Position numbers and translations under genes: made by a program. Below the pieces are notes generated by a model. It worked only from the letters and a program-made list of their open reading frames with translations, did no database searches and was not told the origin of the DNA. This document shows positions 42,758 to 53,149 of a stretch of DNA of 64,000 nucleotides, piece by piece. The DNA comes from Tardibacter chloracetimidivorans (GTDB lineage Bacteria; Pseudomonadota; Alphaproteobacteria; Sphingomonadales; Sphingomonadaceae): the NCBI RefSeq assembly GCF_001890385.1, contig NZ_CP018221.1:2529501-2593500 (forward strand), in the 5' to 3' direction. Numbering within the stretch: position 1 is the stretch's first letter; the number at the start of each line of letters is the position of its first letter.

Positions 42758-43447
42758 CTGATCGACAGCGGCGACGTTCCCGGTGGAGAAAAGCTCTATC
42801 TGATCCGCCACGGTTCGGATTACGAGATCCTGCTCGGTGATGAGCAATTGATGGGCAGCTGGGCCAGCTGCTCTGAAGCAGCTTTGGCGCTGCTCGTTTG
42901 CCCGCGCCTTACGTCGCCTGCGCCGACAATGCTGATCGGCGGCTTGGGAATGGGCTTCACGCTGGCAGCGGCACGATCCGCTCTTCCGGCAGACGCGCGC
43001 ATCATCGTCTCGGAACTTGTGCCATCCATCATCACCTGGGCTCGAGGTGCGCTCGCACACCTGTTTGCCGGCGTGTTCGAGGATCCTCGCGTCGCCATCG
43101 AACCACGCGACGTTCATGACGTCATCGTTGATCGGACAGGTGGGTTCGATGCGATCCTGCTGGACGTCGATAACGGGCCTGAAGGACTGGTCGCACTCGC
43201 CAACGAGCGACTCTATTGCAACTGGGGGCTGCGCGCGGCCTACGCGGCCCTGCGCCCGGGCGGGATCCTGGCGATATGGTCGGCCTTTCGCGACGACAGC
43301 TTCCACTCCCGGCTTCAGGCAGCGGGCTTCGGCGTAGAGGAATTCAGCATCGATCCAGATGGTACAGGACGCGATCCGCCTCACGTCATCTGGCTCGCCA
43401 CTAGGTCCCACAAGGTTGAAGAAGGCGGATGTGGCGTATCAGCCTGA
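42758..43447 (+). CDS. spermidine-synthase-like methyltransferase fold protein
   Basis: The frame reads LIDSGDVPGGEKLYLIRHGS, then the Rossmann motif TMLIGGLGMGFTLAAARSAL (SAM-binding glycine motif), ARIIVSELVPSIITWARG, FDAILLDVDNGPEGLVALAN and LRPGGILAIWSA. This matches spermine/spermidine synthase-like proteins of unknown substrate. There is no ATG, GTG or TTG upstream of the conserved N-terminus after the stop at 42719; CTG 42758 is placed as the start only to include it. TTG 42848 would drop about 30 conserved-looking residues. Confidence 0.65.
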   Translation: MIDSGDVPGGEKLYLIRHGSDYEILLGDEQLMGSWASCSEAALALLVCPRLTSPAPTMLIGGLGMGFTLAAARSALPADARIIVSELVPSIITWARGALAHLFAGVFEDPRVAIEPRDVHDVIVDRTGGFDAILLDVDNGPEGLVALANERLYCNWGLRAAYAALRPGGILAIWSAFRDDSFHSRLQAAGFGVEEFSIDPDGTGRDPPHVIWLATRSHKVEEGGCGVSA

Positions 43448-43711
43448 TACAAGGCGGTAGCTGAAATTTGATCTCAAGCCGCCCACAGCACCTTCTGACG
43501 CTCGTCGGTGCAGAGGTCTAACTTCCATGAACGAAGGGCGGATTTCGGGTGGCTGCTAAGCCGCGCTGAACGTCCACTAGTGGGTCTCGCCGCTAGGGGC
43601 CGCCATCATCGGCGCTGTCGCGAAGCGCTGCCCAGCCTGCGCGTGAACAACCCCAACCAGTGATCGGCATCCGGAAGCTGTCAGCCTCCAAACGGCCCAA
43701 AACTCCGCCGG

Positions 43712-44050
43712 TCACATCAGCCGCCAAGTCCAACCTTCCTCGGCAAGCGCTGTTTCGATCCAAGACGCGACTTGGCCGCCCACGCCGGAGCAATACCAGT
43801 CTATGTAATCGCCTTCCTCGCGAATCCAGGCGACCATTTCTCCAGCTGCGCGCTGGCTGTAGCTGACGATGTCACCGTCCGGAGCTATCCATTCGATGTT
43901 GGCGAGAGCACACCATAGGTCGATGGCAGCCGCGCCGTCCGCCCTGATGCGGCCGCCCAGCAGTCGATCAACAGTGAGCTCGAACAGCTTTCTGTTTCGG
44001 AAGAGGCGAGAACTCGGCACGCCCATTTCCCGATTCCGGTCATTGAACAC
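43712..44050 (-). CDS. hypothetical protein, 112 residues
   Basis: ATG 44050 opens MFNDRNREMGVPSSRLFRNR. The rest is Trp-rich and ordered (AAAIDLWCALANIEWIAPDG, GEMVAWIREEGDYIDWYCSG). No family recognised. It is on the minus strand, isolated between the methyltransferase and the recombinase. Confidence 0.5.
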   Translation of the reverse strand: MFNDRNREMGVPSSRLFRNRKLFELTVDRLLGGRIRADGAAAIDLWCALANIEWIAPDGDIVSYSQRAAGEMVAWIREEGDYIDWYCSGVGGQVASWIETALAEEGWTWRLM

Positions 44051-44209
44051 GACGATGTACCCCGAGATTTATTACGCGCCGATGCGACGCGGCGTGAAGG
44101 GCTGATAGCAGGCAACGCCCGAGTTGTAAGCGATGCGAGCGCCGAGGCACGATGGGCGAAGGGCTCAGGCGAAGGTGGTCTTCTGCTGCAGGACAGTTCG
44201 GAAAGTCAC

Positions 44210-44234
44210 TTACCATAATGGGAGATTATGGTAA
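44210..44234. promoter_or_regulatory. 10-bp-arm dyad upstream of the second tyrosine recombinase
   Basis: TTACCATAAT (44210-44219), a 5-bp spacer and ATTATGGTAA (44225-44234) form a perfect dyad 46 bases before the recombinase start. Like the dyad at 2182-2208 it is AT-rich and likely an operator or a recombinase binding site. Confidence 0.55.
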
Positions 44235-44279
44235 CAATAGGGGGGTCGGAGCGACGGGGAGGGGAGCCTGAAAAGCGCC

Positions 44280-45536
44280 ATGGCCGAGAGCATCGATAGT
44301 TCGCTCGCCGGCGAGATGCTCGTCATCCGCGACGATGTCCGGCTGCCGCAACGACGCGCGACGGGAACGACCGAGCCACTCGACGCGCGACTGACCCGTG
44401 CAATCGCGAGCGTGATGCCGGAAGGGGCAGCGCCGGTCAGCGAGGTTGGGTTTGAAGCTTCGCTCAGTGCCATGGCAGACAACAGCAAGGCGGCAATTGC
44501 CTCGGATCTAGCATGCTATACCGAATGGTGCGCGCGCGAGCGGCGCGCAGCCTTGCCGGCTGATCCTGAAACGCTGGTTCGCTACGTCCAGATGCTTGAG
44601 CGGCGGGGGCACAAACCATCGACGCTCGCGCGGCGAATTGCCAGCTTGGCGACGGTCCATCGCCTCGTGGGAATGGGTGACGGTGCGCCGACCAATGCGC
44701 CGATGGTGCGCGCGGCGCTGAAAGCCGTTCGACGGCGCCGCGGATCAACCCAACGCCAGGCGGCGCCCTTACGGCTCGGCAAAGCACTCGATCCGCATGC
44801 TTCATCGGGCTTTACCTTGCAGGCATTGCTCGATGCATGCTCGTACGATCTACAGGGTCTGCGCGATGCGGCATTGCTGTCGCTGGGGTACGACGCTGGC
44901 TTGCGCGTCAGTGAGCTAGTGGCGGTCGAAGAACGGCATATCGAGCCACAAGAGGATGGCTCGGCCACGCTGCTCATCCCGTCGTCCAAGACCGATCAGG
45001 AGCGGCAGGGGGCGTGGGCTTGGCTGTCGCCTGACACAATGCGGCGGATAGGGGCTTGGCTTGAGGTCAGCGGCGTCCGGGATGGGCCGCTGTTCCGACG
45101 GATCGGGATCGATCGTCGCCGTGCACGCGCTGCCGTCGCCCCGGTCGCCTACGAGGCTATTCCCGGGAACACGCAGCGCTGGCGAGAGCGCATGGATGGC
45201 CGCGCAGCTGAACTGGCGCGTACGACTTACTCGATTGGTACGGCACGGCTTTCCCGACAAGGCGTCAACGGCATCTACCGGCGAGTTGCCATGGCCGCGT
45301 TCGACAAGGGCCTCGTAAACATACCGGTCGCGGAGGTTTTTCAAGCGGTGAAGGACCTGTCGACCCACTCGCTTCGGGTGGGGCTTACTCAGGATCTATT
45401 TGCCGCCGGTGAAGATGGCGCTGGTATCGCGCAAGCCCTGCGCTGGAGCTCACCGAGCACGGCACTGCGGTATGGGCGTAAGCTCGCCGCGCGCAGCAAC
45501 GTCGCAGCCCGGGTGCTTTCAAGGGTGCGAACCTAG
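44280..45536 (+). CDS. tyrosine recombinase
   Basis: A 418-residue phage-type integrase: a core-binding domain (AIASDLACYTEWCARERRAA) and a catalytic domain with DAGLRVSELVAV (Arg), STHSLRVGLTQDLFAAG (H-x-x-R) and LRWSSPSTALRYGRKLAARS (Trp and the nucleophile Tyr). It is related to the product of 4055-5185. ATG 44280 is followed by a variable N-terminus. No flanking attachment repeat was identified. Confidence 0.85.
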   Translation: MAESIDSSLAGEMLVIRDDVRLPQRRATGTTEPLDARLTRAIASVMPEGAAPVSEVGFEASLSAMADNSKAAIASDLACYTEWCARERRAALPADPETLVRYVQMLERRGHKPSTLARRIASLATVHRLVGMGDGAPTNAPMVRAALKAVRRRRGSTQRQAAPLRLGKALDPHASSGFTLQALLDACSYDLQGLRDAALLSLGYDAGLRVSELVAVEERHIEPQEDGSATLLIPSSKTDQERQGAWAWLSPDTMRRIGAWLEVSGVRDGPLFRRIGIDRRRARAAVAPVAYEAIPGNTQRWRERMDGRAAELARTTYSIGTARLSRQGVNGIYRRVAMAAFDKGLVNIPVAEVFQAVKDLSTHSLRVGLTQDLFAAGEDGAGIAQALRWSSPSTALRYGRKLAARSNVAARVLSRVRT

Positions 45537-45550
45537 GCTAGCGACGCGGC

Positions 45551-45661
45551 TCAGGCGGTCGGGACAAAGCTAAGCGAGGTGTCCGGTCCGGTTTCGCGAG
45601 CATAATGATCAACGGCGTCCTCAGCGTCGCGACGATCCTGATCCCGCTGGAGGACCCGCCT
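45551..45661 (-). pseudogene. ParE-like toxin, N-terminal fragment
   Basis: Directly after the ParD stop the minus strand reads RRVLQRDQDRRDAEDAVDHY, ARETGPDTSLSFV, then a stop. This is the start of a RelE/ParE toxin (usually about 95 residues), cut at about residue 37, next to the recombinase's end. It has no good start codon. The toxin is inactive. Confidence 0.55.
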
Positions 45662-45891
45662 TACGATGATGCTGTGTGGCGAGCCCGCGCGCGCAACTCC
45701 TCAAAATAAGCGTCGTCCGCCGAGGGGCCAGGGACCGACTCGGCGCCATCGAGCACTAGCCGACGCAGCCGCTGGCGGTCTTGGTCCTTACCGATGAGCT
45801 CGCGCACATAATCGCTGCTCGTGCCGTAGCCACGTCTCGCGACCTGTTCATCCACGAACGCCATGAGAGTGTCGGGCAGCGAAATGTCCAT
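45661..45891 (-). CDS. parD: ParD-family antitoxin
   Basis: A 76-residue protein from ATG 45891. The ribbon-helix-helix is MDISLPDTLMAFVDEQVARR, GYGTSSDYVRELIGKDQ; the C-terminal arm has ADDAYFEELRARA. It resembles ParD/CC2985-type antitoxins. Its toxin gene is truncated, so this is an orphan antitoxin. Confidence 0.82.
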   Translation of the reverse strand: MDISLPDTLMAFVDEQVARRGYGTSSDYVRELIGKDQDRQRLRRLVLDGAESVPGPSADDAYFEELRARARHTASS

Positions 45892-46325
45892 CGTGATCAC
45901 GGCGCCAACATGGGCATTTGGCAAAATTTCGCAACACGGTTGCGCCAGCCGAACGGAGCAATGTGGCGACATCCGGCGATCCTCAGAAAAGTCCAGCTAT
46001 CTCCATATAAGAATGAGCGGCTGTCCGGCGAACTTGTGTGAAGCGAGGAGGCGTGGACGTCATTCTCCGGCGATCTTGATAAAACGACATTGCCACCCCC
46101 GCCCGGCAAGCTCAAGTCTGTCCGATAAGAAAGATTATCGGACAGACGTCTTAGGTAGGCCGCTGCGGTTGAACGATCGGAATCCGATCGTCGCTCCGCA
46201 ATGCTGAAGGGCGATCGCTGACCGATGAAGTGGCCGTAGATCGCCGGACACACCAGAAAGAGCAGCGCCTGCCGTCGACGACGGCGGCGCTGCCTAGTCT
46301 TCCGGCCCAACGTTTCAGAGCCGGA
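45892..46325. other. intergenic region with two strong dyads
   Basis: No gene supported. It contains GTCTGTCCGATAA (46116-46128) with TTATCGGACAGAC (46135-46147), 13-bp perfect arms around 6 bp, and ACGATCGGA (46173-46181) with TCCGATCGT (46183-46191). TGTCCGATAA resembles gamma-delta-type resolvase half-sites. Otherwise only the promoter of parD. Confidence 0.5.
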
Positions 46326-47057
46326 TTATTCCTCCCGCTGCCCGAACAGGCTGAGCAGCAGCTGGAAGAGGTTCACCAGGTTCAGGTAAAGCGAAAGCGC
46401 GCCCATCACGGCCAGCTTTTCGGCTCGCTCCGACCCGGCATAAGCCAGATATTCGCTCTTCAGGCGCTGCGTGTCCCAGGCCGTCAGGCCGGTGAACACG
46501 AGCACGCCGACAATCGAGAAGACGAGCTGCAGCGTCGAGGAGCCGACGAACAGGTTGACGATGCTCGCGATCACGACGCCGATCAGGCCAACCATCAGGA
46601 AGGTGGACCAGCGCGACAGGTCGACGTTGGTCGTATAGCCCCACAGGCTCATGGCGGCGAACACGGCCGCGGCGCTGAAGAAGGCCAGCGCGATGCTGGT
46701 GCCCGTGAACACCAGGAAGATACTGGCCATCGATACGCCCATGACCGCAGCAAAGGCGAAGAACGCCGTTCGCGCCTGTCCTGTCGTCATGCGCTCGACC
46801 CTGAACGAGAAGAACATGACAAATGCCAGCGGCGCGAAGATCGCGACCCACTTAAGCGGCGTGCCAAAGATTGGCTGGTACAGCGCTGGCACGCTGGCGA
46901 CGAGGAATGCCACCAGCGCTGTAATGCCGAGGCCGAGCGCCATGTTGCGATAGACGCCGAGCATGTGCCGGCGTAGGCCTTCATCATAGACGGCCGTGGT
47001 TGTGGCCCGGGCCGACGGGAAAGGCCGATAGGTATTCGGTTCGAAAATTCTGTTCAT
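46326..47057 (-). CDS. Bax inhibitor-1 (BI-1/YccA/YbhL) family membrane protein
   Basis: A 243-residue protein with seven membrane segments after the N-terminal YDEGLRRHMLGVYRNMALGL signature. Later TAWDTQRLKSEYLAYAG and ALSLYLNLVNLFQLLLSLFG are typical BI-1 features, including the Asp pair region. It is probably a cation leak or stress-protective inner-membrane protein. ATG 47057 lies about 50 bases from the IS21 copy. Confidence 0.9.
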   Translation of the reverse strand: MNRIFEPNTYRPFPSARATTTAVYDEGLRRHMLGVYRNMALGLGITALVAFLVASVPALYQPIFGTPLKWVAIFAPLAFVMFFSFRVERMTTGQARTAFFAFAAVMGVSMASIFLVFTGTSIALAFFSAAAVFAAMSLWGYTTNVDLSRWSTFLMVGLIGVVIASIVNLFVGSSTLQLVFSIVGVLVFTGLTAWDTQRLKSEYLAYAGSERAEKLAVMGALSLYLNLVNLFQLLLSLFGQREE

Positions 47058-47223
47058 GCCTCACTCCATTGCTCCAATGTCAATGAGGCACTCGGCCGGC
47101 TCCACCTGGGTGTGAATCGGCGTGGAATATTGACCCCGTTGAGGGCGGATCGGCTTCCAAAATTGACCCCCTGAACTGACGTGGTTCACGCTCGTCGCTT
47201 TTGTGCGAGGGCGGTCGGGGAGA

Positions 47224-48789
47224 ATGCTGGTCGTGGAGACGGTGGCGCGGATCCGGCGCGAATATTTCGTCAAGGGCAAGACCATCAAGGAAATCGTCCG
47301 GGACCTTGGGGTGTCTCGGAACACGGTGCGCAAGGTGGTGCGGTCGGAGCGAACGGACTTCACCTATGAGCGCGCGGTGCAGCCGCTGCCCAAGCTGGGG
47401 CCGTGGTCTGCGGACCTCGAGCGGCTGCTGGAGAGCAACGAGCGCAAGCAGCGCCGTGAGCGGCTGACGCTGATACGGATTTACGAAGAACTCCAGGGGC
47501 TCGGCTATCGCGGCGGCTATGACGCGGTTCGTCGCTATGCGGCGGGCTGGCAGCGCGAGCGGTCGGCGATGACGGCGGCGGCGTTCGTGCCGCTGAGCTT
47601 CGCGCCGGGGGAAGCCTATCAGTTCGACTGGAGCCACGAGGTCGTCGTGCTGGCGGGTGTGACGACTACGGTGAAGGTCGCGCACATGCGGCTCTGCCAC
47701 AGCAGGATGTTCTTCGTGCGGGCCTATCCCCGCGAGAGCCAGGAGATGGTGTTCGATGCCCATGACAGGGCGTTCGCCTTCTTCGGCGGCGCCTGCCAGC
47801 GCGGCATCTACGACAATATGAAGACGGCGGTGGACGCCATCTTCCTTGGCCGCGAGCGGCAGTACAACCGGCGCTTCCAACAGATGTGCGGGCATTATCT
47901 GGTCGAGCCGGTGGCATGCACACCGGCGTCGGGCTGGGAGAAGGGCCAGGTCGAGAACCAGGTCGGTCTGGTGCGCGAGCGCTTCTTCACGCCGCGTCTG
48001 CGCTTCAAGAGCTATGACGAGCTCAATGCCTGGCTGCTCGACCGCTGTGTCGCCCATGCCAGGCGGGCGCTCCACCCGGAGATCAAGGACCGGACCGTCT
48101 GGGAGATATTTGAGGGGGCTGACCGTCCGGCGCTGATAGCCTACCGGGGGCCGTTCGATGGCTTTCATGCGCTGCCGGCGTCGGTTTCGAGGACCCTGCT
48201 GGTCCGCTTCGACCACAACAAATATTCAGTCCATGCGAAGGCGCTCGGGCGCCCGGTCGAGGTCCACGCCTATGCCCAGCGCATCGTTATCCGGCAGGAC
48301 GGTGAGGTGGTGGGCGAGCATGCCCGCCGGTTCGGGCGCGACCAGACCATCTATGACCCCTGGCATTATGTGCCGGTGCTGGCCCGCAAGCCTGGCGCGC
48401 TGAGAAACGGCGCTCCGTTCAAGGACTGGGAGCTGCCCGCCGCGCTGGGACGGATAAGGCGGCGCCTGTCGGCCCATAGCGATGGTGACCGTCAGATGGT
48501 CGGCATCCTGGCCGCGGTGACGACCGATGGGCTGGAGGCGGTCGAAGCGGCCTGCGCCGAGGCGCTGGCGGGCGGCCCTGTCAGCCGGGACGTGGTGCTC
48601 AATATCCTGACACGCCAGCGCGAGCTGCCGCCACCCGCCAACATCACGACGCCCGACGCGCTCCGGCTGCGCCACGAGCCCGCCGCCGACTGTGCCCGCT
48701 ATGACAGCCTGAGGAGCCACCATGGAACGCCACGACATATTGGAGATGATGGGAACGTTGAAGCTTGCCGGCATGCGCCATGCCTATGA
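47224..48789 (+). CDS. istA: IS21 transposase IstA, copy 2
   Basis: Identical to the IstA at 37172-38737, with the N-terminal HTH and the DDE core intact ([26 protein letters not shown]). Confidence 0.93.
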   Translation: MLVVETVARIRREYFVKGKTIKEIVRDLGVSRNTVRKVVRSERTDFTYERAVQPLPKLGPWSADLERLLESNERKQRRERLTLIRIYEELQGLGYRGGYDAVRRYAAGWQRERSAMTAAAFVPLSFAPGEAYQFDWSHEVVVLAGVTTTVKVAHMRLCHSRMFFVRAYPRESQEMVFDAHDRAFAFFGGACQRGIYDNMKTAVDAIFLGRERQYNRRFQQMCGHYLVEPVACTPASGWEKGQVENQVGLVRERFFTPRLRFKSYDELNAWLLDRCVAHARRALHPEIKDRTVWEIFEGADRPALIAYRGPFDGFHALPASVSRTLLVRFDHNKYSVHAKALGRPVEVHAYAQRIVIRQDGEVVGEHARRFGRDQTIYDPWHYVPVLARKPGALRNGAPFKDWELPAALGRIRRRLSAHSDGDRQMVGILAAVTTDGLEAVEAACAEALAGGPVSRDVVLNILTRQRELPPPANITTPDALRLRHEPAADCARYDSLRSHHGTPRHIGDDGNVEACRHAPCL

Positions 48790-49456
48790 CGAGGTCATCG
48801 CCGATGCGGTGAAGCGGCAGCATAGCGCTCAGCGGGTCGTCGGGGATCTGCTCAAGGCGGAGATCGACGAGAAGCACGCTCGCTCCATCAAATATCAGAT
48901 GACCATCGCCAAGCTGCCGTTGGCCAAGGAACTGGCCGACTTCGATTTCACCGGAACGCCCATCAACGAGGGATTGGTGCGCGAACTCGGCAGTGGGGCC
49001 TTTCTCGAAGCCCAGCGCAATGTCGTGCTGGTCGGAGGGACCGGCACCGGCAAGACCCATCTCGCCATTGGCATAGGGCGGGCCTGCGTCCGCGCCGGCG
49101 CCAGGGTCCGCTTCTACAACACCGTCGACCTGGTGAACCGCCTCGAGGCCGAGACCAGGGCTGGCAGACCAGGGCGTATCGCCGACCACCTGTCGCGCCT
49201 CGACCTGGTCATCCTCGATGAGCTCGGATACCTGCCCTTTGCGATGTCCGGGGGGCAGCTGCTGTTCCACCTGGTCAGCCGGCTCTATGAGCAGAGCTCC
49301 GTCATCGTCACTACCAACCTGGCCTTTGGCGAATGGCCGTCCGTCTTTGGCGATGCCAAGATGACGACCGCGCTGCTCGACCGCCTCACTCACCACTGCG
49401 ACATTGTCGAGACCGGCAACGAGAGCTGGCGCTTCAAGACACGCGAAGCCGCCTGA
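48722..49456 (+). CDS. istB: IS21 helper ATPase IstB, copy 2
   Basis: Identical to the IstB at 36505-37239, with Walker A (GGTGTGKTH) and Walker B (LVILDELGY) present. Overlaps the istA end by 68 bases. Confidence 0.93.
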   Translation: MERHDILEMMGTLKLAGMRHAYDEVIADAVKRQHSAQRVVGDLLKAEIDEKHARSIKYQMTIAKLPLAKELADFDFTGTPINEGLVRELGSGAFLEAQRNVVLVGGTGTGKTHLAIGIGRACVRAGARVRFYNTVDLVNRLEAETRAGRPGRIADHLSRLDLVILDELGYLPFAMSGGQLLFHLVSRLYEQSSVIVTTNLAFGEWPSVFGDAKMTTALLDRLTHHCDIVETGNESWRFKTREAA

Positions 49457-49659
49457 CCCCTTCCCCCGGACCCCCATCCCCCGAGTTGACCCGGTGGGTC
49501 CACAGGTACCTCCCACGGTCGCCGCCGCCTGCGCTCCTGACGGCGCGCGGCGTCGACCGCGGGTCCCTCCTATGGACTACCGGGACAACTCGAACTGCCA
49601 ATTCCAAGGGGGTCACTTTTGGACGCCGATAGGGGGTCAGTTTTCCGGGCCGATTGACA

Positions 49660-51308
49660 CCAATCTCGATGCCCTTGCAGTCCCGCAGCAGATTGAAGGC
49701 GCGATTCATGCAGCCCAGCATGCCGAGACCCAGCACGTCGACTTTCATGAACTTCAGCTCGTCGATGTCGTCCTTGTCCCATTCGATGATCTGCCGGTCC
49801 TCCATCCGCGCCGGTTCAATCGGCACGAGATCGTCCAGCCGGTCCTGCGTGAGTACGAAGCCGCCTGGATGCTGCGACAGGTGCCGCGGCGTACCGATGA
49901 GCTGGCGGGCGAGGAGCAGGGTGAGCTTCAGCCGATGGTCCTCGGCGTTGAGGTTGAGGCTGGCGATCTGCTCGTCGGTGATGCCGTCGACCGACCAGCC
50001 CCAGACGAGGCCGGTCAGCAACTTGGTAAGATCGCGAGGGAGCCCCAGTGCCTTGCCGACTTCTGCCACCGCGCCGCGCGTTCGAAAGCGGGTCACGACG
50101 GCAGTCAGCGCCGAGCGGTCGCGGCCGTAGGTCTCATAAATCCATTGGATGATCTCTTCGCGGCGCTCGTGCTCGAAATCGACGTCTATATCGGGTGGTT
50201 CCTTGCGCTCGCCCGACACGAAACGCTCGAACAGCAGCTCATGCTTGATCGGATCGATCGACGTGATGCCGAGCAGGTAGCAGACACAGCTATTGGCGGC
50301 CGACCCGCGGCCCTGGCACAGAATGCCGCGGCGGCGGCTTTCCGCAACGATCGAGTTGACGGTCAAGAAATAGGGCGCGTAACCGAGCTGATCGATCAAT
50401 CGCAGCTCATGGGTAATCTGATCGCGATAACGTTGCGGCAGGCCCTCGGGAAATGCGCGGGCGGCCGCCTCCTCGGTGAGAAAGGTCAGCGCCTCCTGAG
50501 CGCTACGGCCGGCCATGGCTTGCTCATAAGGATATTGATACTGGATTTCGCCGAGGTCGAATGTGCATTGCGCGGCGATGTCGGCGCTTGCCCGAATGGC
50601 ATCGGGAAATGCGGCAAACCGCCGTTCCATTTCCTGGGGCGACTTTAGGTCACGATCCATGAACCGCTCGCGGCGGAAGCCGAGCGCGTCGATCGTGGTC
50701 TTCTCACGGATCGCGGTCATCACGTCCTGCAGCGGCCGCGCCGCCGGTGTGTGGTACAGCACGTCGCCGGTCGCGACGCTGCGCGTGCCGGTGCGCCGGG
50801 CCAGCTTATCCAGTTCGAACAGGCGCTGGGCATCATCGGGGCGGCGACGCAGTGACAGGGCTAGATAGCCACGCGGCCCGAACGTCTCGTGCAGCTCGGC
50901 GAGTTGCCCGGCGGTGGTGTCGTCGGGCACGTCCGGCACAAGGACCGCGATCAGTCCCTCGGCATGCGCGACGACATCGCTCCAGTCGAGAATGCAACAG
51001 CCCTTGCCGCCGCGCGCCTTGCCGACCGAAAGCAGCCGCGTGAGCCGCGGCCACGCCGCCCGATCTGTCGGATAGACCAGCAAGGCGCGGCCATCGGTCA
51101 GATCGAGCCGCGCTCCGGCAATCATCCGGACGCCGGTCGCTTTCTGGCCGCGCCAGCCGCGCACGACGCCGGGCACGCCGCCCCAATCGGTCAGGCCCAG
51201 CGCCTTGTGACCTAGCAGCGCGGCGGCCGAGAACAGCTCCTCCGGCGAAGACGCGCCGCGCAGGAACGAGAAATGGCTCGTGACCTGAAGTTCGACGTAG
51301 GTCGCCAT
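49660..51308 (-). CDS. dnaE2: error-prone DNA polymerase DnaE2 (ImuC), C-terminal half lost
   Basis: ATG 51308 begins [20 protein letters not shown], the PHP domain opening of DnaE2. The alpha-subunit palm region is present: [36 protein letters not shown] (catalytic Asp pair), [13 protein letters not shown] and [11 protein letters not shown]. About 549 of some 1050-1100 residues remain before IS21 at 49659; the frame then runs into IS DNA to 49434. ATGA overlap with imuB shows an operon. The polymerase lacks the fingers, beta-binding and OB domains, so it is very probably inactive. Confidence 0.88.
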
Positions 51309-53149
51309 CAGCCGAACAGCCCGTGCATGTACCAGCTCAGATCGCCGGTGCTGCCTTCGACGCCATCGCCGCGACGGAACAGCCAAAAGCGTTCGCCGCC
51401 CTCAACCTCGACCCGGAAATAGTCGCGGACCGCCCACATTTCGCGCTCGGTTCGCCACCATTCGCCGTGGATGCGCTCGGGGCCATCGCCGGCGACCACG
51501 CGATAGGGCTGGCCGCGCCAGACGAACCGGCGCGGCGGATGATCAGGGAGCAGCGCCACGACGCTGGACAGCAGCTCAGGGCGGCGCAGCAGTCGCGCCG
51601 GCCGCTTCCACTTTGGCCAGCCCGCCGGGCACGCCAGCGCGGCGGCGCGCAGCGTGGCGCGCTCGGGTACGTCGCTTTCCTGCGCCCCGATGCGGAACAG
51701 CGCTCCATCACCAGCGCGGACGGTGAGCTGGTCGACCAGCGGCGCCAGATCGGGAACGCGGGGCTCGGCAAGCCCAGCGCCAAGCGACACGGGCATCAAA
51801 TCCTCGACCCGCGGTGCCGAGAGCGACATCACCTCGATACCGAGATCGGGTTCGATCCGCTCGACCCGCATGGCGAGCATCCGCTTGAGATGCTTGGCCT
51901 CCCGCGTCGCCTTGGCGGCGCCGAGCCCGATCCGCTGTTCGACTCCATCGACGCGAACGCAGGTGAGAACCGCAGCCCTCAGACCGAGCCCCCGCGCCTG
52001 CAGCACGCAGACCAGATCGTCGACGAGGTCACCGATGACCTGCGTGAGCGTTTCGGCCGTGCCGATCGGTTCGAGTAAGCGGCGCTCGACGCGCGGCACC
52101 TCAAACGGCATCACCGGCACGATAGGCTCGGCCACCAGCCCGCGCGCTTGGTCGAGTCGAGTGACGGTCTTCATGCCCAGCCGCCGGGCAAGTGGTCCGC
52201 GCGCGATCGGATAGAGATCGGCCACCCGCTCCAGCCCGAAGCGTGCCGCAGAAGCCAGGGCGTCGGGCTCAAGCCGCAGCGCCGCCAGCGGCAGGTCGGC
52301 AATCGCCTGGGTCTCGGTGCCGGGCGGGAGGATAGTGACGCGTTCGCCGCCGTAGCGTGCGAGCGCATGCGCCGCGCCAGGCGAGCCGGCGATTGCGATG
52401 GTCGCTGTAAATCCGAGCCGGTGCAGGAAGCGGAGCAGCCGTCGGCAGAAGCGCTGCTCACCACCGAACAGGTGGGTCGTGCCCGTGAGGTCGAGCCACA
52501 GGCCATCGGCTCCGGCGACACTGGCGGTCGGTGTCCAGTGCCCGACCGCATGCAGCGCGAGGCGGTCGAGCACGCCGCGATCGTTCTTGGGCTCAGCGTC
52601 GCGCACATCGAGCTCGGCGACGAGCGCGCGGGCGTGCGCGGCTGCCATGCCGGGGCGTAAGCCGAGGTCCAGCGCTTGCGGACAGGCGGCGGTGACGACA
52701 TCGCGCTGGCCGACACGTTCGACCAGGATGGTCGGCCGCGCCCATGTCCCGATGAGGGCGGCAGCGACGGGCGCATCGCCGCGCGCGCCTTCGTCGGGCG
52801 GCATTGCCTTGAACGGATTGTCGGCGGCCTCGCTGCGTCGTCCCATCTCGCGCATGGTCGGCCGCTTGTGCGCCGGGAGTGCACCGCTCTCGCCCTGGCT
52901 AGGCTTGTCAGGCAGCGCGCCAACGCGCGGCCAGGTTGCGCCGCCGTGACTGGCGAGCGCCCATCGCGCGCCCGGCCGCCAGCCGCCGCCGCGCGGCACC
53001 GAGCAGGCGCCGGAATCGTCGTCGACCGGCGCTCGAGGTATGGGCTTTGATGGGGCCGGCAGCGCCTCAGGCGGCTTGGCTGGCCGCTCCAGCCGTCGCA
53101 GTCGCTCTATGGGCAGTTGCGGCAGGTAGAGCGAGGCGACCCTGATCAT
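51308..53149 (-). CDS. imuB: ImuB, Y-family polymerase-like mutasome protein
   Basis: A 613-residue protein from ATG 53149 ([20 protein letters not shown]). The Y-family-like part has [40 protein letters not shown] (where active Y polymerases carry Asp-Glu), and [20 protein letters not shown]. The DUF6504 C-terminus is [15 protein letters not shown] and [20 protein letters not shown]. ImuB links DnaE2 to the beta clamp in SOS mutagenesis. A Pro-rich insert at residues 25-130 is long. Confidence 0.9.
   Translation of the reverse strand: MIRVASLYLPQLPIERLRRLERPAKPPEALPAPSKPIPRAPVDDDSGACSVPRGGGWRPGARWALASHGGATWPRVGALPDKPSQGESGALPAHKRPTMREMGRRSEAADNPFKAMPPDEGARGDAPVAAALIGTWARPTILVERVGQRDVVTAACPQALDLGLRPGMAAAHARALVAELDVRDAEPKNDRGVLDRLALHAVGHWTPTASVAGADGLWLDLTGTTHLFGGEQRFCRRLLRFLHRLGFTATIAIAGSPGAAHALARYGGERVTILPPGTETQAIADLPLAALRLEPDALASAARFGLERVADLYPIARGPLARRLGMKTVTRLDQARGLVAEPIVPVMPFEVPRVERRLLEPIGTAETLTQVIGDLVDDLVCVLQARGLGLRAAVLTCVRVDGVEQRIGLGAAKATREAKHLKRMLAMRVERIEPDLGIEVMSLSAPRVEDLMPVSLGAGLAEPRVPDLAPLVDQLTVRAGDGALFRIGAQESDVPERATLRAAALACPAGWPKWKRPARLLRRPELLSSVVALLPDHPPRRFVWRGQPYRVVAGDGPERIHGEWWRTEREMWAVRDYFRVEVEGGERFWLFRRGDGVEGSTGDLSWYMHGLFG

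Larger units (their letters stand above)
47111..49659 (+). mobile_element. IS21-family element, copy 2
   Basis: A 2549-bp element identical to, and in inverted orientation to, 36302-38850. Ends TGTGAATCGG and CCGATTGACA. The flanks (ctggg / ccaat) show no target duplication. It cuts dnaE2 on its right. Confidence 0.88.

Noticed and set aside
36302-49659. Composite IS21 transposon explanation
   Set aside because: No target duplication links the outer flanks, and both outer genes are truncated, so a single composite insertion is not supported.
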